The notes under the pieces were generated by a model that saw only the letters and a program-made list of their open reading frames with translations, was not told the origin of the DNA and searched no databases. From Parelaphostrongylus tenuis (lineage: Eukaryota; Nematoda; Chromadorea; Rhabditida; Metastrongylidae): a stretch of 64,000 nucleotides of DNA. The stretch covers positions 124,001 through 188,000 of the forward strand of contig JAHQIW010004469.1 of the NCBI GenBank assembly GCA_019055375.1. The letters are read 5' to 3'. The translations under genes and the position numbers were made by a program. Shown piece by piece: positions 27,201 to 42,200 of the stretch. The stretch's first letter is position 1, and each line of letters starts with the position of its first letter.

Positions 27201-30200
27201 GATGAATCCACTTTTTCTAACCACTGCACTGCAATAATTTCATTTCTAATATTACACATAAATGTTTATAAAGTGCCGGAGCTAAATGTCGCGTATAAGT
27301 GTATGTAAAATAGCTAAAGACAGTGAAACATAAAGCAAGGACTCAATTGATGTTGGTTGTGAAAATAAGCGGGAGTTTCCTTTCTCTTTCTAATGAGGAA
27401 CTTTAGAGTGGTTTTATGACAAACATCTGTTCCAATCACGAACTGAAAAAGAAAATACATGTTTTATCAAGCTCAGATCATTGTTTGGAACTTCCGAGCG
27501 TTTCATCATTGACTGACTGATCAGTTTTTGATTTCAGTAATCATTCTGTGCGCATCACCAGATACAGTACGCGAGATCATGCTTGCCGCCCACGAACTGG
27601 GCATGGCGACATCGGGCGAGTATGTGTTCATCAACATCGACGTCTCGACTGGGTGAGTATCATCGTATTCGTCCCCATTCGCTCACATAATTAACAATGA
27701 CATCAATCTATCCAATAACTCCTGTGTGCTGAGCAGATTTCGCGAGTTTTTTTTTTGCCGGTTGAAAAAATAAATTGTGGGGTCAGCGTGAAGTTGAGGA
27801 ACTGAGACATGATTTGATAGTATTAACAATATGACATTATTATCTGCGCACTCTCAAACCTTAAACATGATTAAATAATCGAGAACAGTTGATCATAAAT
27901 AACTTCACGCTAATCGTAAACACGACTTAGGGGAGAAGGAAACTTTCTCGAGTAGTAGTGACAATGAAGAGAAAATGGCACTTGATGTGAATTTCGCACC
28001 GACACGAAGAATTCAATTATTACACTCATAGGGCTTATTACCTAACAATGAAAGAATTGGTGTGTTTTCCATTTGAAAAACACGAAAATGATTGAGAAAG
28101 TTATAAGTTTCCATTACACGACGGCAGCTGATTGGGGAAATCACATATAGCTGAGACCATTGTAACAGGTTTTGTCGATAAGGAGTTCTACGCGGGTGTT
28201 CAAAGACAACTGGAGAATGTTCTTGATTTAGAAATTCTGTTGTTTTTGATACCGGAATCAGTGAATCCAGACGAGATTTCTTGAGTTCGATGCTTATAAC
28301 ATCACTTTTGGTGTACCTTGTGGTTCTTCAGAGCTGTTTCTTTTGAATTCGGAAAGTCAATAAACAGTTCTTCCTTCCACATCATAAATTTTACATTGCT
28401 AGTTTTATATATTGTAGTAGTAAATTTATTTTTAGAGTTCTTCTAAAGTGTAATCAAGCGTTCCATTTATACTGAATGTGAAAGATTCTTATCACCCATC
28501 AAAACTGAGTTTAATTGACGAAATTGGTACTTTATTGTTTTCCATGAAAAGTCACTCAATCTACTCTCATTCTAGTCTATACGTCCAACATTCATAGTTT
28601 ATATATTCCTATGTTTGAAAAAAAGATTTTTGTGTGGATTGCTTCCACCTTGTTCTGAAATTACGGTAGATCTAAGACAACAATCCTAAATTAAACTCGG
28701 TGTTAGTTTTATGATTTATCAAACTATGGAGAGCTGATGAAGCATCTGAAATCTGCATCTATTTTTGTTTTTACATACTTCATTAGTATTCTCATGGGAC
28801 AGCGTTGCAATCAAATGCCGCCGAAGAATAGCTGTGGATTATGGCTCACTGTATTGCTTACGTGGCGGATCGGTGGTCGATTGGCTAGTAATATTCGGCG
28901 CGGCTCGAGGCTTGATTAATTCCCATTTCCCAATACCCTACGGCAGTCACTAACGAACGCCTTACGGAACGCCCCACCCTGCCTATCGTCTAAATTACAT
29001 AATGTTTTGAGCCAATATTTTACGATAGAAAAGACAAATTTGCAATCAAGCGATAAACGCGAAGACACGGACCGAATGCTAGAAGTACTGGAATCCGCAC
29101 AGCGGGGAAAAAGAACAACTGTGATACGAATCTAAAAAGTGTTAAAATGAACTGAATACTCCCCAATATCACTGTAAACACCTAAGTATTTCCAAGGAGT
29201 TCACACCAGTTTTTCAGTGTAATGCGAACCGCTGCAGGTTCTATTTGAATAGCAGATTTTTCACATTTTTCAATTCCTGAATAAAAAAAACCGAATAATA
29301 ATTTGAAACGCTTGATGAGAATTATTTTAAGGTATAAGTTTAGCCCCTTTTTCCAACCATTTATGCATTTCCTGTGCAGTTTATTCCCTACTATTCTTTT
29401 TACTAATCAACACAACACAGTACTATGCTTATGAACGTGCATACAGTCGGTAATTTCAGGTCTCATGCCGAGAAGCCGTGGGTGCGCTCCAATGAAACAA
29501 ATCACGAAGAGAATGAAAAAGCGAAGGAAGCATACCGTGCACTGAAAACAATATCATTAAGAAGGTTTGTGAAAGCCTTCTACGTGTTATCATCAGCGTT
29601 TTGTACAAAAAGCTCAGTAATCGTTTCGACATTCTGTGACGTCGCTTGAGGGCATGGAAGTCCACTATCTTACTCTTATCAGGTTCAGAAACACTTTGTG
29701 ATTGCGACATTTCCTTTTTGAATTTTGGGAATCATTTAGGGTCAAATTTAGTTCTTCTTCTTACTTTGTTGACCACAAACAATTTCAGGCATAATTAAAA
29801 TCCACGCGTAAGTACAGCATATTATGTCTCATACTTACTTCGAATCAATGAAAGTAAAATCTTGCTTTGTTCACCTTAGATGAATCGTATCCGTAACCAC
29901 ATAAGTGTTCTAACACTTTTTTCCATTGCATTATTGTCCTACAAGTGTTACTCGTTGAAGTAGACAAGTTCATTTGTATGTTTGGACTACGTTTGAGAGG
30001 CCTGTATATTTCTTTCGTCACTGATATGTTCAGTGCTTGTAGTATATTTTTTTTTTCTAAATCCCGAGGTAACGACGATAATGTTTCATATCCAGTCCTA
30101 TAAACATGTCGTTTTGACAATCTCCTTTGAATCTTTACCACAATCAAGGGCATTGTAAAATTCTATATTGTTCCGAATTCGTCAAGCTGACTTCCTTGAT

Positions 30201-33200
30201 ACCTGCTCGGTCTGGCCACTTCATGTTTGACGGAGCTAAAGGTGATGTGAATGAAAGTATACAACAAATTTTCAACTAAGCTCTATCTTATATGTGCTGT
30301 ATTGACTTTCATCTTGGGGAAGCTATGGAAGTTAATGAGAATGGAAATGGTGATGAAACGGTTGTCGTTCGGAGCTAGGCGTTTTTGAGGCTTACGACAT
30401 GGCTCGAGGAGACGTTATTGCTGTGACAGCACTGCATTTCAAATGTCGTTATGCATTTTAATGATCCGTTTCCTTTTTTAATTTTTCTGACTTCGGAAGA
30501 AATGAAGAGAAGAACGACATCGTATTTGGAATAAGAGGGCTATGATGAAGGTACTACTCAGAAAGCTGTTAATCTACTTCGTTTTGGAAGGTGTATTTTG
30601 TCTTTGATATCATTATGGCGACGAAAGCGGACGTATTTGATATTCCATGAGGTTTTCTATTACTTTACTTCATCTTTTCCAGCTCAAAAAGCTCTCATAC
30701 AAATTGTTACAAGTCGCTCAGTGTAGTTGGCAGAATTGTGGCTAAACTAAATAGTGTTTCATCCTCTATCTTCTTAGGAATGAAACGAAAACCTTTTGGT
30801 GTGGATCATCAGTAAGTTAGAAATAGGGTTTGTGGCAACTTTGTCAAACATTAAAAAGTAATTTGCTGTGGCCACCTTAGTCAAGTCGGTGCTACTAGCT
30901 TTCCGGACAAGCCTGGTAACAATTTTTTTGAGTTAAAATTTGACTTTCATGAACCTCGGCATGATAAATTGATATATGAAAATCGAGAAAACTTCTTGAT
31001 AAGCTAACGCGAGGTTGGTAAATTAGTTGTAGTAATTCGGCTGAGGTTTCGGCGGCCCACCTTCTTCAGAGCTTGGGCGTATGTAGTATTAATCTAATTC
31101 AATGTCTGAATGAATGAATCTTATTCCTAGGTCAGGTTAAAAGATCAAAGGAAGATTGGGTGCGAGATATCGTGTTAGGGTAACGCATTCATCCTTCCGG
31201 TCCATTTCGGAGTTTTTGGCGTTTATCCAAAATGCCTCAAGAGTTTGGGTTTAAATGTTTTTGATTCCTGCGCTAGGATCGTGGCAGCTCACATCAAAAT
31301 CTTTGTTGCTGTGTTTTTGTGCCCTATGTAAACCTAATGGCTTGGTTTTACCTATTTCAGATTTGCTATCTAGATGTTCTTTCATGCGGATGAAAAATGG
31401 TCTACCCGTTTCGTCTATATATTCTTCCGCGCATGTCTTACATTGTAGCAAATAAATTGTGCCCGATCTCGTACTATTCCCTCCTCTCCGTTAGGGCAGA
31501 TAATACAGTTTTTGGTGTTGCACAATCGGTCGTAAAGTCTATTGTGGATCAGCTGATGGCGCAGGGTGGTGGTGGGATTTCAATAATTACCACGGAATTT
31601 TAAAGACCGCGTCTTTTAGCACCTTTTAACCGCGCTGCTGATTTCGTTTGATATCAATGGCAGTTTGATGGGAATTCTATTCAGGTGTGGGATATTGTTC
31701 TTTTGGGGTTTAATTCCACTTTATGAATATTCCCGAATGGCAAATGTTTTGTTGCCGTTGAAATCGCAATTTTTCGTGCCAGGTTTAACGACTCGTTCCT
31801 TTCCTCTTCTGTGCACACGTTTTAGCCGTTCAAAACATGTTTATAATTAGAGATTTTTTCATGTGTGAAGGATGAGAGGAAAGATGATCAAGCAAAATGT
31901 TTTTGTTACTTGGTTTTCTATACCATTATGTACTAAAGCCCTTATCAAAAAGCTTTGCTTGGATGTTTAAGAATAAAGCCAGCTCCCGTTTGGACTCTCT
32001 TGCCTAAATTCGATGTGCTCTGACTGTCCGTTCAAGACTTTGAAACAATTGTCCATTTTCTCTTGTGTGGAACATACAATGAAACAATCGTCTATATACC
32101 GGCAGTAGACCAATGAGCGATGAACGAGATCTGGAGCTTCCACCTCATACAAGCAATGGCAAGAGTAGGTGCCAAACGTTGACCCATGACTAACCCCCTG
32201 AGTTGTGCGAAGTATCTATCCGACCATGAACAACTAAGACATTGTTTTAGGAAGGTGATTAGCTGTTGAATCGAGAAGCCATACATATTTACTTTTTGTT
32301 CATTTTTTGTTAGAAGTTCGAAAATGGCTTGCATTGCAGAGTCATTTGATACGTTTGTAGAGAGTGAGGTAACATCAAATGGACTTCATTGTGTGCGAAT
32401 TGTTTGGTTGCGCGCAACGTAGGTGATCTAGGGACATTTGAATGTTGCGTAGATGGGTTGATATGAATTTGAGCACTTGAGTAAAAATAAGGTTTAGAAA
32501 CCATATTATCTATCCGTTGGTCCGCCTATACAACTGATGATAGGTCTAACCTTGTGCGTTGATGGATCGGTTGACACTAGATCATCAGTAGATGGTATTT
32601 TATGTGTTTCTATGAGAACGTATAGGATCGGACAAATTGGACTATTGTACTTGAGCCAAGAGATAACTGAAGTTTCCAAACTCGCTGCCTTTGTCGTGTT
32701 GACCCATTCTTTGTTTAAATTTTGATAGCGGAGTTTATATTCCTTCTCAGAGGATGGAGGGAGGGAGGACGATAGAGGGAGACATCCTGAAGATGTTTCT
32801 CCGTTACTTCGACATCTAACTGATTTGGAATTACTGCAAATCCCCCACCTTTATCATTTACAGATAGACGGATAGGTTTTGATCTTACGAGCTCCCTTAT
32901 CTGGGACAAACCTTGTTTTGTTTGTGTGTCAGATTGGAGCTCAATTTTTCGTGCCGAAAGTGGTTGAGTATTTGCAAAACTTTGAAAAAACGCGGAAAAT
33001 ACTGTCGAGTTTGTTATTTGGTTTTTCTTCTTTGTAAACCTTGCGAGAAGGGAATGGGTAGTAGTGCCCCTGTTTGTTTTTTGTTACCTAACCCTTCTAA
33101 TCTAGCCTTGTAGAGCTGTTGATCTTGAAGTTCTTGTTGTATTGCATACGATCCTGCGCAGGTTAATTTAGAAAAGGATTGACTAGGTGCAAAACTTAGA

Positions 33201-36200
33201 CCAATTCTAATAATGAAGCATCATTCGAAAACGTTACGCCACCTAACACAGTAACTCTTAATCTATATAGAGCGCCGTGATTTTCAGATTTCTTGATATT
33301 ATCGCGGAAATCGACACGTTTTGATAATGATTAAAGGCAGTCAAACTTTCTTTTGGATTATTTTTGGTATTGCGCCGAATATCATTGCAAATAGCTATCG
33401 ATTCGTTTACTATTCTCCTCCAGAGGCGTTTCTTCAGATACTGAGCACAATAATGTTCTTTTGACACACATTTGTTTATGTAGAAGAACATTTTATTTTG
33501 GAGGCATCTTAAAGAGATGCGACGTAGTTGTGTCTCAGTGCTCAGTATTTTTGAAAAGTCCTTTGGTAAGCCGGATACGTATGGTTTCCTAGATGTTATA
33601 AAATTGGGATCAAGTTTTTAATTTCAAGCAGTGGCGGAGAAAGGAAATCTACGTCCTCAACAAGTCGAGAATTTTGTGAGTATTGAAAATGGGATGTATT
33701 GCGAGGCCCGGTGTAGGAGATCGAACGATGAACCACGCGTGTACAGCAGACCACTTCTTACCTTTGCCCTATTTGCACCCTTATGTATGTTTCATAAATG
33801 GTAAATTGAATGACTTTTCATCGACTATTCAATTCAAAGTAACTTTCTGACCCAAATTTGATAATCTTGAGAAGTTGAATATTGTGTGTTTAGGGGTTGA
33901 ATATTCTCGAACATGCTTATCACAATCCGTCTACTCTACACTTCATGAATTTTTTGGCAGATAATATAGGAAATGTGACTTGAAACACTATAAAATTATA
34001 GAGTAGGTTCATGGAGAGAACCATCCTTTGGAGGATCTATATTTGTAACATTCTATCTTAGCGACAGTGATTTTTGGGAAGACCAAAACGTCATTTTTCA
34101 GGAGCGACTTGGAAGAGTACAAAAATTTCGAAACGCGCGTGAAAATCAGGGCAGAAGAGAAGTATAACTACTCAAAGATTACTGGCAAAGAGTACGAGGT
34201 AAGCTTTTTATCCTCATTTTAAATTCTGTTCCTCCTTTTTCTGCAATTTTCTTTATTTGTGACACGAAGAATTAGGTAATATAAGCGAGCTTTTAAGCAG
34301 TTACATACTGTATATCTTCGTTATCGTTTTTGTCCCTCTGTGCTACATGACAATTTTGCGTTTTTATTCAATTCATGTACTAGCTTTTTATTTCTAAAAT
34401 TTTTTGAACCACTCTGCAATTATTGTGCTTTTTCACTTGTAGTATCTACTTATTATATAATAGAATCGTTTCATGTCTTTTTAGCAAGTATTTAAAAATC
34501 AAATAGCTTTTTTTCGATGTTTTCTTATATGAACTCAAATTAATTCCCAATTTCTTCGTAACGGCAACTGGTTGTTGGCGTGACTGCAATTACTCTAAAA
34601 TTCCATAGATGAGAGCGTTCAAATTTTGCAAAAAAAAAAACACGCTCAATTTGTGGTAATGAGGTATTTTTCCAAGTTTTATTTTTTCTAAATAACAAAA
34701 GCCTAACTTTCATTTTTGATTTCTACATCATCACTATCGTTTATATCTATACCGGCAGTCTTTCTAATTAAGATGATTTCCAGCAACACAGTGATTTTTC
34801 GAAGCTATACAGATTAGTTCCAGAAGAGATGGAATAGAAATTACTAGTAATAAAAAATAAGAATAAATAAAATCCATTAAATCAATGAAATTGCTAGGAT
34901 TATTACTGAGTTTCACTTTCCAAAAACCGCTCCTATCAATAAACTGCGCGTATTCATGGAATTCTAGGATATCTTCCTGTGAAAACTTTTATATCCTAAC
35001 TGTTATACGCATTCTAAAACAGAGTGAAACTAATAGACTGCTGATAATTTCATCGTTTTGTGAGCATCTCATTTTCTAGATGAACAACTTTATCAGTGCG
35101 TTCTACGATGCGGTGTTACTGTATGCAATTGCTTTGAACGAGACAATCACAGCAGGGATGGACCCGCGTAATGGACACAACATTACCAGCAAGATGTGGG
35201 GACGAACATTCGACGGTGAGTGTTGTGGGATTCCCTGTATCCGTCGGCGACAGTACTGTCATCTACGACGATAGCTTATGAGGTCTTCGTTCAGGCATCA
35301 CGGGTAACGTCTCGATTGACGCGAACGGCGACCGATACTCAGACTATTCCTTGCTCGACTTAGACCCTGCTGCAGACAAATTTGTGGTATGCTTATGTGA
35401 AAAATATGACTATCCATTCTTAGAAGCTCTCAAATATCATTATCTATTGCCACATAGGCGTTAAGTTCCATAAAAATCAAGTTATCAAATATTGCACTTT
35501 CTTGTCTGAAGAACTCATTCTATTCTTTCATTGCAAGTGATTTTTTGCGCATTCGAAAGGGTTAAGATGATTTTTTTTGGGAATTTCCAACAAAGCAGCG
35601 TAACAGAGATGTTTTATAAAAGATAAACGATTTAGGAGGTTGCATATTACTCGGGAGCGTCAAATGAGCTGAAGAAAGTGACAGATTTCCATTGGATAGG
35701 CGGAAAACCACCACGGGATTCCCCCATTTGTGGATACGACAACAGCAAGTGTCCCAAGGTAACTATTTGATAATTTAAATCTCCATATTGATCTCATGTT
35801 GTGTGGTTCTATCTTATAGTTTTTATCTTCAACACCTTGTTTTTTTGAATTACCGTGGTTAAAAACTTCACGCGAGGTCTTCTTGTCTTTCAAAGTCTCG
35901 CTGTCTGTGTCTGCATCGTCGAATTTACTCTCTCTTTTGCAGAACACAATTGGCTAATTCACACAGAGTATGAAAATCTGTCAATTTCTAATGGCGTACA
36001 AAACTTTTCGTAATGGCGTTCTTTCTTTTCTAGACTGTGACGAAAAAAACGTGATTTCATGTGTCTAAATAGACAAAAACGGCATCGTCATTGATTTATG
36101 TAGCATTGTAGAAAATTTTCATATTTCTATGATCGAAGAATTAGTGGTATCTAGGGTTACCCTCTTCACGTCTACCTACTAGCTGCTTCTGCTGGTTTGA

Positions 36201-39200
36201 TAATGCTGCTAACTCTGTTATTTGTCTTCTTCTGGAGGTAAGCATTTGGTGAATTTGATGTAAATTGAGATCGTGTATACTTTCAAAAACATAGTGGATA
36301 TCCTAAATGTTATAATCTGTCTGGTTTTGAGAAATTTCAGCGCAGTTTTTACTATTTTTTTAAATTTTTTATCTGCGTGCTTATTAAAGGCGATACAAAT
36401 TGGAGCAAGAATTGGCGGCAATGTCGTGGAAGATTCGCTGGGAGGAACTCGATGGTGAAGAATCACAGAAGAAAGAGAAGAAGAAGTCGAAGAAGAAACG
36501 GTCTGGAGGCAACTTCTTCGAGTCCTATCCACTCTTGCGCTCAAGCTCACGAGGTGGCAGTGTAAGCAGCGACAAGGTGAGCTATCGTTTGTGATTACTC
36601 TTCACTTAATCCAGAACTCGATTACTTGTGGATATTTGTGTTGCTGTTGTATGTATGTCTTTGCTGCTCATATGGTTTTGTAAGGGTTCGGCTTGCTCTT
36701 TGCTTTTGAATAAGTTTGGGTCGTTTGCTGCTATAAAATCAACATATGTTCATCTCCTAATGACACAAAAGCCAAAAGATATTATTATTTTTAACATCTT
36801 GATTTTGGGATTAATTAATTCTTTTTTTAATTTTGGATGGTTTGCCGCTAATTTCAGCACAGTGACGACATACTGACGCCGATGGATATGCGAATGCGTT
36901 TGGTATGTCTTTGATGTGTTAAGTTTTAACTCTCTGTGTTTCGTTACGATAGTGACTGCAATCTATTCTTTAGTAGTTGAGATCTCGAATACATATCGCT
37001 TTCTCTTGCCATTAATCTCATGAGGTTATATTTTCTAAGAGAAACACCTAGTCTGCAACTTCAGTGGTCAAAGGTGCTCTGCAATGCTCAACTGGATATT
37101 GTTTTGATTCTAAATCGCGGTCGGTAGGGCATTCCATTTCTCCGGTGTTAGAAAACTTGTCCTGGTGAAACGGATCTGGGAACATTTCCTTTTTCATAGT
37201 AGGGTGCGGTATGAAATGCAATCACATGAATGCAGAGATGCGGGCAAAATTTGAAGCCTGATGTGCTTTCGAAGCTGCGATTACCTTTTGCGGGAGCTCA
37301 CGTTTGCCCACTACACCATTGAGGCCTTAATCACTCTGCTTTCCCTTGGCTATGTTCTAGGTATCTGTGATATACCAATCACTCATCAACGGGAGAATTT
37401 CGACTCTAACTTCGGCTCAAATGGGTGGATGCCGATTTATGCCCTCTAAGCAGCCTTGTTGGCGGGTGGTTGTTGACTGTACCGATACGGTTAAAACATG
37501 GCTGAGAGATCAACTGATAAGTCAGTAGGTCGCTGCAACTTACTGTGTAGTGTGCCATGTGCATTCCGTTAGTTCTATGATGTTTAAAGCATAAGACGAG
37601 CAGGTGAGCGTTAACTCATCTATCTGCCACTTGGTTTTTCGATTGACTATCCTAGATTCATTACACCAGTCATCACGCACTGCCTAGCAAATGGCTGCGC
37701 CAATTTTTTTGTGATATCCTTAACCCTTTGAGATGGCGTGAAATGTACTGATAGCATCGCAGCCTAGTAGCTTTTTTGTCGGATAGAGCTTTTCGCCTAA
37801 CTTTTAATGGCCAGTCATAACTCGGCCAATATAACACTGTGCCTAATTTCTGAAACGGTATTCTTGATATGCACTGGATCAACGAAGAGAAGATTATGTT
37901 TCGCACCAAGGATTGATCAAATTGGTCTATCTTATACTGGGTACTTGTAAATGTAAAATGAAAATAAAAGATCTTTGCTTATAAAGCCATTGAACAAAGC
38001 CCAGTACTACAACTCCACAGTGTTCCTTCTTCGAAATACCCGATGTCAAAATTGTTGAGATCATTGGGACGATAGTTGGTGGCTGTGCGCAGTCTCGCGA
38101 TCGTGGTAATTGAATTAGTTTTTTATCAAAAAAAATTCCAGATTTTTGGCTTCCATCGATACTCCCTGATTTTCTACATATCGTCTCATAAATGATGGGA
38201 ATATGGTACTACTGTATGCACATATAACTTGAGTGTAAAACGTAATTTTCAGTTTGTTCTTACACACTACAAGGTCTTTTTATGAATGAGTTTTAGTCTC
38301 AGATTAAACGAAATTGATGTTAATAAAACCACTGAAAGTCAAGCGCGAACGCCAGCTGTACCAAAATGCGCTCCGAAAGTGAGACCTATTATTTTTCGGT
38401 GCCTCAGCGCGCTGAGAAAGGCTTCTTACAAAATATGCACAGCATTGTATTCTTGTTTTTCAAGCTTTCGGATGACTTGTAAACGTTTAGTGGAGAATCT
38501 GTGTCTAGCGAGAAACGCCTCTACAAATTTGTTTGTTTAAAAGAACACACGACTCCTCAGAGGGTTAATTTATTAGATGGAAAGAAAGCTCTAGGGCACT
38601 TGAAAAAATTGAAAATTTATGCATGAAATTCGAGCAAGAAGAATTTCAAGTAATCTTCAAGATTAAGGCCATCATTTTCTATGACTCGGGTTGACTGCAC
38701 CCACTTCTCGCCTGAATTAACAGTTTTCCAAAGTTGGTCATTCAGTGAATTGTTGAGCAGAAGGCGACAAATCTCGACTACTTGGGCGCTTGTGCTTCAA
38801 TGAGTTTGTGCGGAACTCGTCGTGGCTTCTCGTGGACAATGTTAAGGTGATGGAGATGAGTCAGCACAGTGGTGTATGAGAAACATCATGTTTGAATGCC
38901 AATTCACGAGCTTTAACGACTGTTCATCTTCTAAGCACCAAATTAAATCTTTGTTGTTCAACTTTTTTGGACGTCCTGAACGAGGCTTATATTTGAGATC
39001 AAGATCTCCGGCATTTAGAAGCGTGAAACCAGCGTCCATTGGCAGATTTGCTTGTTGTGCCTTCCACGTCAATTTCGTTGTTTCATCGCTTGCAGCTCGC
39101 TGTGAAGTAGCCTTTCTCCAATATAAAACACGAAGTTCAACTATTTCGTTGAACACGGCAGAGGCTTGTAACAAATGAAAGTAAAGACGAATAATATCTA

Positions 39201-42200
39201 GGCCTTTACTTTGAAAATCTTACATAAGAAATCTGTAATATTCCCATGATATGCATGGGGGTTATCTCATGCGTACACCAAGTACCCCAAGACTTTCTTT
39301 TCAATCTAAAATTGAATATTTTATACATTTAGTACATTCGGTTGTTTTCTTCTTTTCCGCATATTGTCTGCGCTCTCCCATATATCTATAAATATGTTCA
39401 ATCAAAACAGCCTCTAAGTAGATTCTCATCCCGCCGATCATTAGGACGATCCATTAATCAGTGAAAATCCACTGTTGCCGGTTTTTATGTACTGATCGAA
39501 TTGAATACGATATAAAAATACATTGAGTAACGCCATACACTCCAATTTTTCATAATCCATTTTACTGTTCTGAGCAGTCTTTGACAATGTGATTACACCT
39601 TAGAATCTGAATGCTACGCCCTCAGCAGGGTCCAACACGAGTTTAACTCTCGCAGCGGGTCGAATGCTTTTCACACCACTTAACATAATAAGATGTATAA
39701 CTATTTGATTTTCATATTTGATAATTATTTTTTTTGCCAATGTTTGCTCTAATACATAAACCTTGATAATCGTGAAAATGAGCAGTCCATCAACACTCGA
39801 TCTATGCTGATTCGTTCCAACTTTATTCTGTTTTTATTGCATAGTCTATAGTGCATTTTAATAGTGATTATAATCGCTGTGATGAAGATAGATGTTTGAT
39901 GCACTTGGTTGTTTATAGAAAAAAAAATTTAAATGGGCCAAAGTAGCCTTCATGAAAGACAGTTTGTTCGCTTTTCTGATTGTTAATGATTTGCACATGT
40001 TAAAGTTTCTGTCCTAATCAACTTTTCTTTGTGACAAGCTCGCCTCAATGAAGAAGAACCATTTGGTAGGAAAGTCTGAAAATCTTAGAGTGGAATAGGG
40101 CGGTTGTAGCGTGATTTATCCACTCGAAAAGGGCTTGACCAGATCGTCGATATCGAAGAGGACCCTATTTCTATTGTTCTGCTCATTATCACAAGTCTAG
40201 TCTTGCAAACATACCTTTTTTGCTTTACAAATTCAGTGATAGTTGACCATACCAATGCGACTACTTTTCAGCGCTCATCGAGCTCTGGTGCTACAAGAAA
40301 AATCTCCGCCATGATCGACAGAAAATTCAGTATATTCACCAGGAAAAAGAGCTCACTCAATCAGGACAAGAACGGCGGCTTCAATGCAATGCACCCAAAC
40401 TCTCTCAAAGCGATTGAGGTAATTGTTTTCTTTGAAATTATCAATTCGGCGTTGAAATTCTACTCTTGAAATCTGAAAGTATTGCATTAAGTTCTATACC
40501 CAACTTCTGTTTCAAGTTTGAATGCGTACGAGTCAAACTGGCCAAGAGAGTGCATTCTAGCGGCTGAGAAGTATACGCGAGAGACTGTAAGGAATCGCCC
40601 ATTCCACCCTACTTCCCAGTAGCATGAGCTCCTCCCTGTTCTTCCTGAAGAGACAGGCAATCTAACCCTGAGCACCCAGCCAACATTATCAGAGCTCACC
40701 ACGTTGTGCGTTTCGCACAAAAACCTGAACACATTTCAAAAAATGGCCCTCATTTTTCTGACTATGAAAGATCTCCCTATGCGTTAATGTTGGTAAAGAG
40801 AGTACAAAGAATCTGTTAAAATACCACGGCCTTCCTCGGCTGCCAAAATCATAAGGGAGAAATGTGATAATCTGCGCACAATGCACGTACACTGGTTTAG
40901 AAATTCACATAGACATCTAAAAATAATGCACGACGTTATTAGCGTGGCTGAGACGAGAAGGCTTCACTTTTTCACGTTGTTTTTGACATAGGGTAATTTT
41001 GGAACATGCGAATACCGAAGCGGCGGTGGTGATGGTGTCCTGTGAGAGTGAGTTTGACTATAAACATAGACTCACTGGATTTGCTAACTTTGACCATCTT
41101 CACAGTATACGAATCAACATCAAGTTGTGACAGAAACGAACTAGAGAAGTCGAGATGATTTCAGAAAAGCTTCGTAGAAAGGTCGCGTATTCTTTAAGAT
41201 TATTATGTGAGATTTCAACGCGATTTGGGCCTATAAGAAACACCTAAAGAAAGTCACTTTGAAATGTGCGGCATTGTTCTATAGGCCTTCAGTAAAAGCG
41301 TATTATTTGCTGTTATCTGACGAATGTATGATTATCTGATAGCCTAAATCAAGTGTATTTCGAAGGTATATTTTATTTCTCATATTGCTTGTTCTTAACG
41401 CCGTACCAGCCAAAATGAAATTTTGTTTCACATTTTGAGACTTCTCGCCTGATAAAAGTTTTTTTTAAAACAAAATCTCAACGATTAGATAGAGCGAATC
41501 TTTCTGTTTGAGAAAATGTGTTTGCTACTTAGAAGAAACTTCTGAGAGCTCTGAAATCAGCACAAGAAGAGTGAGTTTCACACTTTTGAAATATCGCTGT
41601 TTTCCGCACCCCTTCTGGAACAAGGGCGTTTTTCAATTTCTCCAAGTTGCTTTAGCTTAGTCAATAGCTCAAATCTAGACAATTCCAGCGATACACTTAA
41701 GTTCTGAAGAAAACCTTTCAGTTCACTGTAACATTCAAAGTAAAAGTATGTTTCACACTTGAGGCGTTTCAACGCGTCTTTCGTCGGGAGAACATTTCCC
41801 CCAGACTTTTAGGGACCATTCGGTAGTCTGAATTCTGCTGATTTCAGTGATGTATTTGGTTTTTCGAAAGGACGTCTCGGTGAGCTGTAATAGGTTAGGA
41901 GCGCTATGCAGCGACGGCACCTGGCCACCACGCATTGCCACGTATGTGGATGGGATTTCGCAATATTGGCCCGTGGCTGACGAACCATCTCAGCATTCCT
42001 CACGTTGATTAGTCATTACAAGTCAGCGGCCTTCAACTGTCTACCGATTCTCATCGATTTCACTTAGTCATTAATCATGAGCAATTTTGCTTCGCCAAGC
42101 ACCGAAAAAGAAGCCGTTATGCTCCTACAAAGACACGACGTGTTACAATCCAAACGTCTGTGCAAGAAAGGACATTCAATAGAGCTTCAGTTCGATTCAA

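Larger units (their letters stand above)
18244..27537 (+). other. Intron 1 (9.3 kb), repeat-bearing
   Basis: Bounded by GTAAGT and TTTCAG. It holds a mariner remnant (19905-20215), tRNA-like SINE sequences (20513, 21180 and 25381) and an antisense coding-like stretch (26384-26605). I recognise nothing in 18300-19900, 21330-25360 or 26610-27530 beyond short frames without support. Confidence 0.8.
29565..34101 (+). other. Intron 3 (4.5 kb) hosting a Penelope-like element
   Basis: Bounded by GTTTGT and TTTCAG. The PLE occupies about 31039-33510 on the minus strand. No feature was recognised in 29600-31030 or 33520-34100. Confidence 0.75.
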